A stretch of 64,000 nt of DNA from Marinobacterium iners DSM 11526. GTDB taxonomy: Bacteria > Pseudomonadota > Gammaproteobacteria > Pseudomonadales > Balneatricaceae. The stretch is from NCBI RefSeq assembly GCF_900107855.1, contig NZ_FNRJ01000001.1, positions 1 to 64,000 of the forward strand, given 5' to 3'. A model generated the notes under the pieces. It searched no databases, was not told the origin of the DNA, and saw nothing but the letters and a program-made list of their open reading frames with translations. Both the position numbers and the translations under genes were made by a program. This document shows positions 36,619 to 45,949 of the stretch, in pieces. The number at the start of each line of letters is the position of its first letter. Within the stretch, counting starts at the first letter, position 1.

Positions 36619-36936
36619 CTAAGCTGTATCTTTTCCAGCCCACGCGGCTGCCATTATTCCTTCATCATGGGAATCAACAGCGTCAGCAAACTGCAGAAAC
36701 TCGCTGGCTGAGAATGTAACGAATCCGTTGTCAGCTGTGCGCCAGATGAAGGGCTCTATTGATTCGCCCAGTAACTGACGCTTTATCAGCTTCAATGCAC
36801 GCCGTGCAATTCTGAGCTGGCTGCGTTCATCAACCTGAAACCGGTACCCATTCCAGTCAATGCCATCCTTAAGCTGAGCATCGCGTGCGTCGTTGAATCG
36901 TTCTTTCTTGTCCGGTGATTTATGGCTGATAATCAT
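36619..36936 (-). CDS. Fibre-associated protein (DUF4376-like)
   Basis: 105 residues from ATG 36936, overlapping the previous gene by 17 nt. KKERFNDARDAQLKDGIDWNGYRFQVDERSQLRI...FIWRTADNGFVTFSASEFLQFADAV is the pattern of DUF4376, a small domain found at the ends of tail-fibre assembly proteins. Probably a chaperone or component for the fibre encoded upstream. Confidence 0.65.
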   Translation of the reverse strand: MIISHKSPDKKERFNDARDAQLKDGIDWNGYRFQVDERSQLRIARRALKLIKRQLLGESIEPFIWRTADNGFVTFSASEFLQFADAVDSHDEGIMAAAWAGKDTA

Positions 36937-37264
36937 ACTCAAAAACCTTTTCAAGATACTGCGGGCCAGCGTCAACAAAAATTTGGTAAGTACCAGGCGC
37001 GTCAAAAACAAACTCAGGTTGTTCATGACAGCGATACTCATGCCCTTCAATGTAAACAGTGCACGGGAGCGGAAGGCTGTTAAGCTGATAATCTTTCCGT
37101 CCTGCCAGGCGACCACCATCCCAATACTCTGAATCCGTATCAGGAACACGGTCGATATCGACAATTTCTACCACTGGGGGCTGCAAATAATTGCGCAACA
37201 GTTTCTCATCCACATTTTGCAAATACCCAAGGATACGCCCACCGGTACCAATCAAACCCTTCAT
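36920..37264 (-). CDS. Small tail-fibre-linked protein, 114 residues
   Basis: ATG 37264 overlaps the fibre stop as ATGA. Central VDIDRVPDTDSEYWDGGRLAG and the C-terminal beta-rich FVFDAPGTYQIFVDAGPQYLEKVFEYDYQP are typical of short phage accessory proteins located between fibre and DUF4376 genes. Role unknown. Confidence 0.55.
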   Translation of the reverse strand: MKGLIGTGGRILGYLQNVDEKLLRNYLQPPVVEIVDIDRVPDTDSEYWDGGRLAGRKDYQLNSLPLPCTVYIEGHEYRCHEQPEFVFDAPGTYQIFVDAGPQYLEKVFEYDYQP

Positions 37265-38904
37265 CGCTTCAGCCCTATAACGGTAAGGGTCCGCTCTTGG
37301 ACATATGCCCCATTGGTTGGGGCATATATCCATACTGAGTATTCCTGTGTGATGTTGCCAGGGCTCTCGTCTATCCAAGACATGAACAGAGTTCCCCAGC
37401 CTATAGAAGACTGCCCGTATTGCGACGTTGAGTAAGTCTTACTCTGAACAACAGTGTTACCCCGTCTAACCTCAAGGGTGAAATGCGCGGGGTTATAACG
37501 TGCAGGCTCACCATTGTCCATGAAGTCAGCAGGCCTAAACCAACCGAGAAAGTTAATAAATGCTCGCCCGTTTTCACTATTTACGTAGAGCGACGCAAGC
37601 CTATAAGCCGTTCCAACACGAACGAAATTACTAAACCCAAGCTGGCCAGGGCTGGCAGGGTTTCCTACGTACACTTTATTAAGATAATATGCCCCGCTTG
37701 GTATTGTTACAGCTTGGCCTTTTATTTTTAACGTGCTCACAGACAAGTCTTTTATGTGGCCCTCACCCACAATATCAAGAGAATTTGCTTTTAGGCTCGA
37801 AGCCTCTATATCACCCCTTGCATAAATATCCCTGAAATACGCGATTCCGTTTCGATAGATCGCCCATCCCTTGGTGGCAGAATAGTTGTCCGATTGTATG
37901 ATATTGGCAAGTTTTGCAGATCCAATTTGTGCGTCACCTATCTTTGCAGACTGAATTGACCCGTCCGCGATCTTGGCGCTATTAATAGCAGCGTCGCCAA
38001 TCTGGGCTGTGCCGATGGTGCCGTTTCTAATGTACGCGCCATCCATGACGGTTTTTCCATTAAACACACCGAAGACAAGCTGTTGTGATGCAGATGGGTG
38101 AAAAATGCCAAACTGATCTGCGTTGATAATAAATCGACTGGTGTTACTGCCTGCCTTATTCGGTTCAGACGACAGGCCATACCCAGCCACTCGGCCATTG
38201 GCGTCAATCTTGACCGTGTAACTGGCCGACAGCCCGTCGATTTTCTTCTTTTGTTCGATTATGGTTTCGTCTGTTTCGGTCAGCCGCGTAGTAAGGTCTT
38301 CGTGAAGCTGGCTTTCCGTCAGGCGCCCTTCCAGCAATTTTAAGACATACTCCGGGTCCATCGCAGGTGCAGCAGAAACCCCATTGGTGTCGTGAGGCGG
38401 CCCCTCAACGCCCTGTTCTGAGACAAATACCACCCAGTAAAAGTATGTGCGAGCCTCCCCGGTTTCATCATCTATTTCGCTGCCGTGAAGGTTGTCGACA
38501 TACATCGTCCCAGCGGCTGTGCCGATAACCGCCGCGTTTGCGAAGTTATCCTCACCCGCTCGATATATTCTCGCGTAGCCATGATTGCTGTAACGAGGCG
38601 AATCCCATGTAATGAATATCGTCCCGAGCCCCGGCGTAGCCACCACTCCGCTTGGTTTTGGTGGCGTCGACATGTCAGGCTTACCATCGATGCCCGGCAG
38701 AATATTACCAGCGTCACCGGGGCGCATCCCCGGCTTGATCCGCGCAATGCCTGATCCGAGCAAGTCCCTGAGCGTTACCTTACGGTCCAGCGGGTCGCCA
38801 CGGACACCCTCCCCAATTTCAACTAGCTCCTTGATCGCCTGCTGGAACTGGAGCTGTTGCCTGTCTTGGCTATTCGGGACGTTGGGAAGCCCTCTTTTCA
38901 TCAA
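37261..38904 (-). CDS. Tail fibre or host-specificity protein (protein J C-terminal type)
   Basis: 547 residues. Fibronectin-III-like segment (about 80-175, PSGVVATPGLGTIFITWDSP), then a helical stretch and the DUF1983-type core (SYTVKIDANGRVAGYGLSSE, SRFIINADQFGIFHP, VFNGKTVMDGAYIRNG). A 10-residue-type repeat follows (IGTAQIGDAAINSAKIADGS). The C-terminal 150 residues are the likely receptor-binding part. The same architecture ends lambda protein J. Overlaps both neighbours as ATGA. Confidence 0.8.
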   Translation of the reverse strand: MMKRGLPNVPNSQDRQQLQFQQAIKELVEIGEGVRGDPLDRKVTLRDLLGSGIARIKPGMRPGDAGNILPGIDGKPDMSTPPKPSGVVATPGLGTIFITWDSPRYSNHGYARIYRAGEDNFANAAVIGTAAGTMYVDNLHGSEIDDETGEARTYFYWVVFVSEQGVEGPPHDTNGVSAAPAMDPEYVLKLLEGRLTESQLHEDLTTRLTETDETIIEQKKKIDGLSASYTVKIDANGRVAGYGLSSEPNKAGSNTSRFIINADQFGIFHPSASQQLVFGVFNGKTVMDGAYIRNGTIGTAQIGDAAINSAKIADGSIQSAKIGDAQIGSAKLANIIQSDNYSATKGWAIYRNGIAYFRDIYARGDIEASSLKANSLDIVGEGHIKDLSVSTLKIKGQAVTIPSGAYYLNKVYVGNPASPGQLGFSNFVRVGTAYRLASLYVNSENGRAFINFLGWFRPADFMDNGEPARYNPAHFTLEVRRGNTVVQSKTYSTSQYGQSSIGWGTLFMSWIDESPGNITQEYSVWIYAPTNGAYVQERTLTVIGLKR

Positions 38905-40505
38905 ACCAGTTCCTCCGGTGACTGAGCGATCTGCACGCTGAATACTTCGGCGGTACCTTCCAGTTCAATCTGCCATTCTCGGACACGGTTATAACCGGCC
39001 GGCAACCTGAACATGCTGCCGTTTGGTACGGTGTATTCAAACGCAGTTTGACCGTCGCCAATCAGTCGCAGCATGGTCGGTCCATCGGCAATGACTTTGC
39101 CGCAAGTGAAGCCAGTGCGACCGGTCTGTACCTCAAAGATGCCGGATCGCCACAGGTAAGCAGCCTGAGCACCTTTGTCCCACTCCTTTAGCGTTGACCC
39201 AAGCGACACGCACAGGGTGTCTGTGTGGCGATCATAGTAGCCACCATGAGCGTATTCGCTGCAGAAGGTAACGCCCCGTTCCGGTGAGAATACAAAGCTG
39301 CCAGGCGTGCCGTTATCGTAGAACGCCACATAACTGGCACCGACACGATAGGCATGGATGGTTGCCGGATTCAGTGCCTGCCATTCCTTCTCTGAAAATA
39401 CCTTGCTGGTGATCAGCTGGGCGCCAGAGCTGGACACAGCTACCAACCCGTCCGGGCTGGCATAAATGGCAAACTCACCCATGTCCACCATTGAGCGCTT
39501 ACTGACGCAGGCCCGGTTATCGTCAATGCGTACCGCCGACATGGCGGACGGGCTAGAGCCGGTCACAATCACCGGCGCCCCTTTGGTAGTGACCAGCAGG
39601 CCTGCCGTTGTCTCAGCAACGGCAACGATGTCATCCTGTAATGACAGGCGGTACCCAATCGGCCACGCATGTGGCCTACCGGCTTCACTGAAGGTCAGAA
39701 CATTATCGTAGAAGCCGTACAGTGCCCCGCCAGGTGAATACCCTATGCCGGACATGTTTTCAGCAGGCGGGTCCCAGTCGATAGACGGGCATGCGATACC
39801 GAGCTCGGCGCTCAATATGTTATCGATATAACTTGTTGAGCCGTAAGGCACATCAGCAACATACTGAAACGATCCAGACTCGGCGCGATATATCCGGATT
39901 GTTCGTATGTCCGTTGCTGCGGTTAACCCACCGGGAATAGTGACCAGCACACCGCCAACACTTCCTTCATCATCCGCATCCCATCGCACAACAGGATTGC
40001 TTGGTGGGCTGGGCGGTCCTTCTTCGTCGTACGCCGTAACAAAAGTGAACACATAAACAGCCGTTACAGCCGTAATCGGCTCTTCCCCTCTGTCAGAATC
40101 CGGTGTGGCGGCCGGGGGGGATTCAGGCGCAGGCACACCCAACCTTAGTCCAGATCTTGGATATGGCATGCTGCCTGCTGTGGCCGTGCTGATCGACGCC
40201 ATCATGGGATGCGCATACCCGCCACCGCACCAATAAATCCGTTCCCATGCATCATCGATAATCGGTGACCGCACAACATCCACCTCGTCAGCAAAGGCGA
40301 GCCACTGGCCGTTTGCATACTTGTAGACAGTCTTCGGGTTTGTTCGGCCTGTTGTAATACCTGAATCACGCAAGCCTTTCATCGCCTGCAAAGATTGGAG
40401 TGACGTATCGGCATTGCGTGCATACTGAGCAAAGCCAGGCTGGATTCGTCTCGGTGTAATACCCGGTAGTGCAGAGTTAAATGCACTAATTTGAATGGCG
40501 GCCAT
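38901..40505 (-). CDS. Tail tube/nozzle-like structural protein
   Basis: 534 residues, nearly all beta. Blocks such as GTTGRTNPKTVYKYANGQWLAF-like, TFVTAYDEEGPPSPPSN and NMSGIGYSPGGALYGFYDNVLTFSEAGRPHAWP look like repeats of a propeller or nozzle protein common in podoviruses, comparable in role to T7 gp12. No homology can be claimed beyond that. Directly upstream of the protein J-like fibre. Confidence 0.6.
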   Translation of the reverse strand: MAAIQISAFNSALPGITPRRIQPGFAQYARNADTSLQSLQAMKGLRDSGITTGRTNPKTVYKYANGQWLAFADEVDVVRSPIIDDAWERIYWCGGGYAHPMMASISTATAGSMPYPRSGLRLGVPAPESPPAATPDSDRGEEPITAVTAVYVFTFVTAYDEEGPPSPPSNPVVRWDADDEGSVGGVLVTIPGGLTAATDIRTIRIYRAESGSFQYVADVPYGSTSYIDNILSAELGIACPSIDWDPPAENMSGIGYSPGGALYGFYDNVLTFSEAGRPHAWPIGYRLSLQDDIVAVAETTAGLLVTTKGAPVIVTGSSPSAMSAVRIDDNRACVSKRSMVDMGEFAIYASPDGLVAVSSSGAQLITSKVFSEKEWQALNPATIHAYRVGASYVAFYDNGTPGSFVFSPERGVTFCSEYAHGGYYDRHTDTLCVSLGSTLKEWDKGAQAAYLWRSGIFEVQTGRTGFTCGKVIADGPTMLRLIGDGQTAFEYTVPNGSMFRLPAGYNRVREWQIELEGTAEVFSVQIAQSPEELV

Positions 40506-40516
40506 CTCGCAATGCC

Positions 40517-40954
40517 TTAAAGTGAGAATTCGGGGTTATCGAGAATTTTCCGCGCTCGCTCAATAGTTATGATCCCTTGAGCAACAACATAAGCAACACC
40601 CTTATTCAGGTCAGGATCATCTTGTGCAACAACCGGCGTAGCAGCAAGATCGTCAATAAAAACCTTAATCATAATATTGGTTTCAGCTGCTTGATAAAGC
40701 GCGATTTTTTCATTAGGAGTAAACCGCATCCGAAAGTCTTTTAGTGGCCATCGAACACTTTCAGATTCATATGCTAAATTAGGATCAGGGTATTCAGACA
40801 CTGTAAACCATTTCCTTCCATCCCATACGTGGAACCCGTCACCTTGTGGAGGCGGCACGTTAACAAAATTTCGCGGGACTGGGTCACGGAACATAAATTC
40901 ACGGGCCTCACCGGTGAATACTTTATTACCGTCTAGCCCATACCAAATACCCAT
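40517..40954 (-). CDS. Probable tail-fibre assembly protein, 145 residues
   Basis: N-terminal MGIWYGLDGNKVFTGEA and a GFHVWDGRKWFTV segment resemble phage tail-assembly chaperones. The C-terminal part is helical with a repeated hydrophobic pattern (GVAYVVAQGIITIERARKILDN). Three bases after the propeller-collar gene, so likely its dedicated chaperone. Confidence 0.5.
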   Translation of the reverse strand: MGIWYGLDGNKVFTGEAREFMFRDPVPRNFVNVPPPQGDGFHVWDGRKWFTVSEYPDPNLAYESESVRWPLKDFRMRFTPNEKIALYQAAETNIMIKVFIDDLAATPVVAQDDPDLNKGVAYVVAQGIITIERARKILDNPEFSL

Positions 40955-40956
40955 AA

Positions 40957-42117
40957 CTACACCTCTTCTACTCGAATCAATGGCCGCGCCAGCTGTGAAT
41001 TACCAAGAGATAGCGCGGGCAAATCTGGCAGCTGGAGCACACCAGCGATAACTATGTTGTTACTAAAAACACGGTATCCCGGGGACCCGCTGAAACCAAC
41101 TACCGCGTAATCCCCGTCTGGGTGTATATCGCATGAATACGATGAAACACCTCCGCTGGAATGCAAAAGGGTTAACGAGGAGGCGTCATAAATGCGGTAC
41201 GTATCCCCGTACTGGGTGGTGGCGATTAAAAAACTGCCGTCTGCCGTATACGCAATTGATCTTATGGAGTTAGTGCCAATAGTGTTAACAGAAGGTAGAA
41301 GCGTCCACGCAGAAGCGTCTAGCTGGTACAAGTAAGGGTATGAGGTGGTAGCAACTGACACAACCGACCCATCCGGGGTAAACGCAACATCCGTCGGTGT
41401 ACCACCAATGGTAAAGCTGCTACCAAAACTGACGGCAGAGAAATCAGCCGAGTTATATACAAAAATACGTGGGGCAGACGATGATACCGTAGCAATCTTA
41501 CTACCATCCGGCGACTCGGAAAAAGATATAACGGAGTGTCCGGTAATATTAGATCCCGCAACCTCAGCCCAAGTAGCGGTGTCGAATGCCCTGAAATATG
41601 GCGATGACGAATAGGCGATATATACACGCGAACCGTCATTGCTAAATCGTATCTTATTGCCCTTAACCTGATGGCCAAACTCATTTGTTAGGCGAACAAC
41701 CTGACTCCAATCTGCGGTGCTTATGATATCGGTATAGGCCGACGTGCAATACGCCATGAGGCTGGAATCCGGACTAAACGCGATACCATAAACAGCAGAA
41801 GTAGGGACTATGCCATGATCAACAGTAGACCAATCGTTAACACGACGGATAGCCAAGCGCCCATAGTTATTATGGCCACACGCTAAATACATACCATCAG
41901 GACTGAAAACAGTCGCCCGGTGGTAATCACTAGCTCCCCAAACACCATTAACGGCCTCAGTGAACGGGAGCTGTGCAAGCCCTTCCTGCCCAGCATCCGA
42001 GAAAACACGAGCCAGCGCGGGGTACGCATCGGCATTAATAAGCGAACCATCCGCCGGAAGCGTGCCAGGTAAAACACCCGAGATACCTGCAATGATATCC
42101 CCTACCTTCGCCGTCAT
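40957..42117 (-). CDS. Tail adhesin: WD40-like beta-propeller within a collar-like domain, copy 2
   Basis: 386 residues. The N-terminus (GDIIAGISGVLPGTLPADGSLINADAYPALARVF) looks like the first strand region of a phage collar domain, and the matching end (VLQLPDLPALSLGNSQLARPLIRVEEV) returns at about 355. Between them lie about six or seven repeats with FSPDGMYLACG, FSPDSSLMAYC, FSNDGSRVYIAY, ESPDGSKIATV, FTPDGSVVSVA, YTADGSFLIAT and HPDGDYAVVG, each followed by a hydrophobic strand and often W. This is a WD40/YVTN-like beta-propeller. Paralogue of the gene upstream. A receptor-binding role is inferred. Confidence 0.7.
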   Translation of the reverse strand: MTAKVGDIIAGISGVLPGTLPADGSLINADAYPALARVFSDAGQEGLAQLPFTEAVNGVWGASDYHRATVFSPDGMYLACGHNNYGRLAIRRVNDWSTVDHGIVPTSAVYGIAFSPDSSLMAYCTSAYTDIISTADWSQVVRLTNEFGHQVKGNKIRFSNDGSRVYIAYSSSPYFRAFDTATWAEVAGSNITGHSVISFSESPDGSKIATVSSSAPRIFVYNSADFSAVSFGSSFTIGGTPTDVAFTPDGSVVSVATTSYPYLYQLDASAWTLLPSVNTIGTNSIRSIAYTADGSFLIATTQYGDTYRIYDASSLTLLHSSGGVSSYSCDIHPDGDYAVVGFSGSPGYRVFSNNIVIAGVLQLPDLPALSLGNSQLARPLIRVEEV

Positions 42118-42118
42118 A

Positions 42119-43357
42119 CTAAACCCTCGCTACTATTAATGGCTTGTAGCCCGTAGAACCGCTAACACTGGGGTAAGTAGCTTCAAGATTCGGCAGTACC
42201 AAATAACCATCCGGCGCCCACAAAGGGCCATACGCCAAACTACCACTATTAGAAGCCAACGCGACGAAAGCGCCATCATCTGAAATAGCTCCTCCATACT
42301 GGCTCATCGTAACCTCACCAAAAACTGTATGACTCATATCAGCCAAGGAAATAATGTGATTTCCTGCCAGCAAGAAATCCCCAAATCCTTTTATTGCGTC
42401 AGAACCTACGTAGTAAGGTAGAGGGCCTATAACAGCGACCTCAGAGCGGTCACTGACCAGATATTTACGGAGATAATTACTCGAATCCACAGTGAAGAAA
42501 TGCAGGCCATCTGGGCTAAAACACGCACCTTTCACTAAATTAATAGTGCCTGCACCATCGCTAACCAGCGTACCATCAGTCGCGTCATAAAGCCCATATC
42601 CCTCAGCACCAGAGCTAGAGGTAATAAGAAAATAACTGCCTGTAGGGTCAACGGCTAGACGGTTTGATCCGAGGGCGACATTAAACGCAAAGTCAAACGA
42701 AGGGTAAGTCCGGGCGCGCAGGGTGTTACCCTCTTTATAGAAAAAATGCGTGTCGCTAAAATTAAAACCAGAAACAACATTAACAGCCGTAAGGACAGTC
42801 TGATCTGACCAGTCAACTGTAGAGAACTGTTTTAAACGCCCCGTGCCTGAGTGAGCGACGATAAGTAAAGCACCGTCGGGTGAGAAAATTACATCGGCCA
42901 CATAATTCTGAGACGAGGGTCCGTCAGCCACCGGCTCCCAAGTAGTTGTATCATAAATAACTAAATATGGCGCTACGCTGTACCCAACGGCCAGGTAGTT
43001 GCCATCTGGCGAAAACGATACGGCTCTTGAATCACGGAGAATGGTACTGTTTATAGTGTCAAAATTTTTTGTTTTAAGAACTGCGGCCAGTTCAGGCCAT
43101 TCAGCTGCGCTAATAAGACTACCGTCACACACTAAATATTTATCAGACGCATACTCAGGCAGGCCATTAAACGCATACATTTCCAAAGTGTTATATACCA
43201 ACTGGCCAACAACTTCACCACCCCGGGGAAGGTCAGCTATAACAGCTGGGTACTGCGTAAACGGAATTCCAGAAAGGTCCACCCCTCTATCAGTCAAAGC
43301 GGTCTTTATTCCCGTTTTCACGTCCGCGAGCGTCTGCAGCCTATTAGCGATAGTCAT
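42119..43357 (-). CDS. Tail adhesin: WD40-like beta-propeller within a collar-like domain, copy 1
   Basis: 412 residues. N-terminal helical adaptor (LQTLADVKTGIKTALTDRGVDL), then collar-like YLVCDGSLISAAEWPELAAVL near 73-95. Propeller repeats follow (FSPDGNYLAVGYSVAP, FSPDGALLIVAHS, DPTGSYFLITS, FSPDGLHFFTV, ISDDGAFVALAS), and the collar end YLVLPNLEATYPSVSGSTGYKPLIVARV closes the protein. One base separates it from copy 2. Repeats are more degenerate than in copy 2. Same inferred role. Confidence 0.7.
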   Translation of the reverse strand: MTIANRLQTLADVKTGIKTALTDRGVDLSGIPFTQYPAVIADLPRGGEVVGQLVYNTLEMYAFNGLPEYASDKYLVCDGSLISAAEWPELAAVLKTKNFDTINSTILRDSRAVSFSPDGNYLAVGYSVAPYLVIYDTTTWEPVADGPSSQNYVADVIFSPDGALLIVAHSGTGRLKQFSTVDWSDQTVLTAVNVVSGFNFSDTHFFYKEGNTLRARTYPSFDFAFNVALGSNRLAVDPTGSYFLITSSSGAEGYGLYDATDGTLVSDGAGTINLVKGACFSPDGLHFFTVDSSNYLRKYLVSDRSEVAVIGPLPYYVGSDAIKGFGDFLLAGNHIISLADMSHTVFGEVTMSQYGGAISDDGAFVALASNSGSLAYGPLWAPDGYLVLPNLEATYPSVSGSTGYKPLIVARV

Positions 43358-43719
43358 ACACCAAGCACCCCATCAAGCACAGCAGCTACATCGCCCAGCT
43401 GGCTACCCACCAACTCAACCAGCAGGCCCGCGTTAACCCGCGCCTCACCCCGCGTATTCACCGACCACTCACGCGCAGTAGTATTGTCCTGCTCACGCTC
43501 AATTGTCAGTTCATCGCCGAGCACCGCCGTGACTTTAACAACCTCCCAATCAGTCTCCTGCCCATTCGTGACCTCAATGAGCGTCAGGTAGAAATAGTCA
43601 CTCGCCCCAAGGGCCGGAAACTGGGCACCTTCACCCGCTTGCAGAAATAGCGTGGTACCACCAACAGCCAGCGGCATTGCCAACCGAATAGATTTATTGT
43701 TGAGCAACTTGATAGCCAT
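43354..43719 (-). CDS. Phage tail-fibre-region protein, 121 residues
   Basis: Beta-rich with GGTTLFLQAGEGAQFPALG and LTIEREQDNTTAREWSV, a pattern common in podovirus proteins placed before fibres and giving a small baseplate or fibre-attachment domain. Overlaps the adhesin gene as ATGA. Role inferred. Confidence 0.55.
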   Translation of the reverse strand: MAIKLLNNKSIRLAMPLAVGGTTLFLQAGEGAQFPALGASDYFYLTLIEVTNGQETDWEVVKVTAVLGDELTIEREQDNTTAREWSVNTRGEARVNAGLLVELVGSQLGDVAAVLDGVLGV

Positions 43720-44021
43720 CAGTAATCTCTCACCCGTGCGCGAAGCTCAACCTGCTTTGTACGACCCTCACGCGTTGTGGTCGTAACCTCAACCTTATAT
43801 GACTGCCCGCCTAGACCTTTTTCGAGCCAGATTTTGGCAATCGGCGTACTGTTAATCACATACTTGGTAGCCAGATCATCCGTGCTGATGGCAACCCCAT
43901 CCAATCGAGTAATATCAACATTGATCGTCTGCAGCGTATCTCCGGCCCTAAGCCACTCGCTAAAATCGATGTCGTAATCCAGCACTTCAGCTGGTTGCTT
44001 CGTAATAGAGCCTATATTCAC
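43719..44021 (-). CDS. Small phage fibre/tail adaptor-like protein, 100 residues
   Basis: AEVLDYDIDFSEWLRAGDTLQTINVDITR and VINSTPIAKIWLEKGLGGQSYKVEVTTTTREGRTKQVELRARVRDY are typical of the Ig-like, about 100-residue phage proteins linked to fibres. Single-base overlap with the next gene. No enzyme motif. Confidence 0.6.
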   Translation of the reverse strand: MNIGSITKQPAEVLDYDIDFSEWLRAGDTLQTINVDITRLDGVAISTDDLATKYVINSTPIAKIWLEKGLGGQSYKVEVTTTTREGRTKQVELRARVRDY

Positions 44022-45472
44022 GCGACAAACCTCCTGTCATCATCGGGCACAGCAAATTCGGTAATGTAGCCAGGGACAATGAATGTACGGAATTCTGGCG
44101 CGGGCCTACTCAGGTTGGAGCCAGGCTCCGCCCTTGCAGTCAGTAGCTCAAGCCCGCTGAACGCAGCCATATGGCGAACAGTGAAAGGCTGTGACAAAGA
44201 GCTGAACGCATAACCGGCGTGCTGCATGCCCGTATCCACTCTTCGGTAGACGTTTATCCACCCAGTTTCGGGAGATAATGAAATCTCAGACACAGCCCTA
44301 AAGCCGCGAGAGGTTTGCCCAGCGCCAACACCAGAAAGCACGCAAGCGCCATCTGCTCGATAACCGCGAATGATCGTTGAATATTCAAAGCTATCTACGC
44401 TGAACGAAGCGATCCCCTTCGATAGCCGCGTGCGGGTAGGGCCTGCAACAGAAGCACTGAAATCAAAGGCTGTAACCGCGTCAGCAAGCGACGCAATGTT
44501 CCACAACAAAGGATCAGCACTGAAACCGACTGTCGTTTTTGCTGCAACGTATAGCCGTGTCCACGCCCTCGCCGTACTCCCAAAGCCAAAGTCTGCCAGG
44601 CCATGTACATTCGTGCGCACGCGTGCGTCATCGGACGCAACCACCTTTCCAAATGACCCAGTCGCTGTGGCTTCATGTATGCCATTGATCGCCGGCTGTG
44701 CTACAGAATCAATGGAAAGCACTGCCGCGCCTTTGGCATCGGACAACACCATCTGCCGGGCAGTACCTGTAACTGCAACTTCAGCCCTGCCCCGGTAGCC
44801 AATGATCGGGTTACCGCTACCGCTTGCCGTCAGGCTGATATACGCATCTTCAGGACGAATCCCGCCTGCTGAAAGCGACACAAATCCAAATTGAGCATGT
44901 TCGATAGAACCAGACTGCGTAACCGTTTGGCGCGCAGTACACGCCATCCCCAAAGCAGCCCCAACATGGGTGTAATGAACCTTACTGCCTACTGCAGAAT
45001 CCGTTGAAATCGAAGTCCGCACCTGTGACCCGAGCGCAGGTACTCGCCGCGTACCCTCTGCAGTCGGAGTGAGATGCAGCTGAACCGCATCACCATAGCC
45101 CCATGTGGCAACACGACCACGACCGCTGGCATTTATCCCGGCTTGCGCAACGCCTGCCATGTATCGAGTCACAGCCGCTGTGCAGCTTGTATCAATGCAT
45201 ACGGCGCCAGCTCCAATCGGTTTTACCCAACGAGTGCCACCACCACTCACCTCAAGATCAGTGAGCGTTTGTCCGTAGCCATTTGTTTCAACACGCATCG
45301 ACACGTCATGCGACGCGGTGGCAATGGTCGCCTGACCTGCCGCGGGCTGAATAACGGAAATATATGCGGATGCAGCAAGGCCAAGCACCGCGGCCGCTGC
45401 TCCATCCTTGAAATAGGACGAACCGCCACCGTTCAGTGACGATCCGTTAATGGCGGTACTATTGAGCGCCAC
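44018..45472 (-). CDS. Large beta-repeat phage structural protein, 484 residues
   Basis: Rich in Ala, Gly, Ser and Thr, with repeats of roughly 38-45 residues such as ATASHDVSMRVETNGYGQ, AGVAQAGINASGRGRVATWGYGD and ATATGSFGKVVASDDARVRTNVHGLADFGFGSTARAW. Probably an elongated tail or head-appendage protein. No known domain recognised. Compositionally like its neighbours and in the same coupled chain. Confidence 0.55.
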   Translation of the reverse strand: MALNSTAINGSSLNGGGSSYFKDGAAAAVLGLAASAYISVIQPAAGQATIATASHDVSMRVETNGYGQTLTDLEVSGGGTRWVKPIGAGAVCIDTSCTAAVTRYMAGVAQAGINASGRGRVATWGYGDAVQLHLTPTAEGTRRVPALGSQVRTSISTDSAVGSKVHYTHVGAALGMACTARQTVTQSGSIEHAQFGFVSLSAGGIRPEDAYISLTASGSGNPIIGYRGRAEVAVTGTARQMVLSDAKGAAVLSIDSVAQPAINGIHEATATGSFGKVVASDDARVRTNVHGLADFGFGSTARAWTRLYVAAKTTVGFSADPLLWNIASLADAVTAFDFSASVAGPTRTRLSKGIASFSVDSFEYSTIIRGYRADGACVLSGVGAGQTSRGFRAVSEISLSPETGWINVYRRVDTGMQHAGYAFSSLSQPFTVRHMAAFSGLELLTARAEPGSNLSRPAPEFRTFIVPGYITEFAVPDDDRRFVA

Positions 45473-45482
45473 TGGTCAGTCC

Positions 45483-45899
45483 TCAGGTAGCCGCAATCTG
45501 CAAAGCGCCGATAGCAAACGATAGTACGTCGTCGATCAGCAGCGTCTTGGCCGTAGTCATCGGGCCATGGATCAGCAAGTTACCACCCGAAGAAGCATCG
45601 TAGATGCCATAATGGGTAATGGTTGTCTGCGCATCGGTAACAGGCGCAAAGGTGACAACCTTGGCGTTAGACGTCACGCCGTTTGATGGCGCTGTAAAAG
45701 CCGAGTTGATGGGGCCACCACCCGCCAAGTCTTGGCGCACATACCACTGTCCCGTCTCCTCATTTGCGACGACATTCGCATCAGTAGGGTCCGCAGTAAA
45801 AAGAGCCAAATACAATGAGCTGGGAGTTGGGAATGCCGCGCCTCGAAGAGTCGCATTGATCAATGCATTTTCAAGGTAATCGGAAGCTGAGCCTGGCAT
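45483..45899 (-). CDS. Tail-fibre-type structural protein, 138 residues
   Basis: DYLENALINATLRGAAFPTPSSLYLALFTADPTD is a conserved N-terminus of short phage tail proteins, ending with a TTITHYGIYDASSGGNLLIHGPM strand pattern. Widespread in podo- and siphoviruses as a head- or tail-associated component. Exact position in the virion unknown. Confidence 0.7.
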   Translation of the reverse strand: MPGSASDYLENALINATLRGAAFPTPSSLYLALFTADPTDANVVANEETGQWYVRQDLAGGGPINSAFTAPSNGVTSNAKVVTFAPVTDAQTTITHYGIYDASSGGNLLIHGPMTTAKTLLIDDVLSFAIGALQIAAT

Positions 45900-45949
45900 A
45901 ATTAATACTCTCCTGATTTAAAATCTTTCGTTTAGCTAGTGATAAGAAA

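Noticed and set aside
40957-45472. Diversity-generating retroelement target in the adhesin genes
   Set aside because: No reverse transcriptase, no template/variable repeat pair and no C-type-lectin ending was seen in the window.
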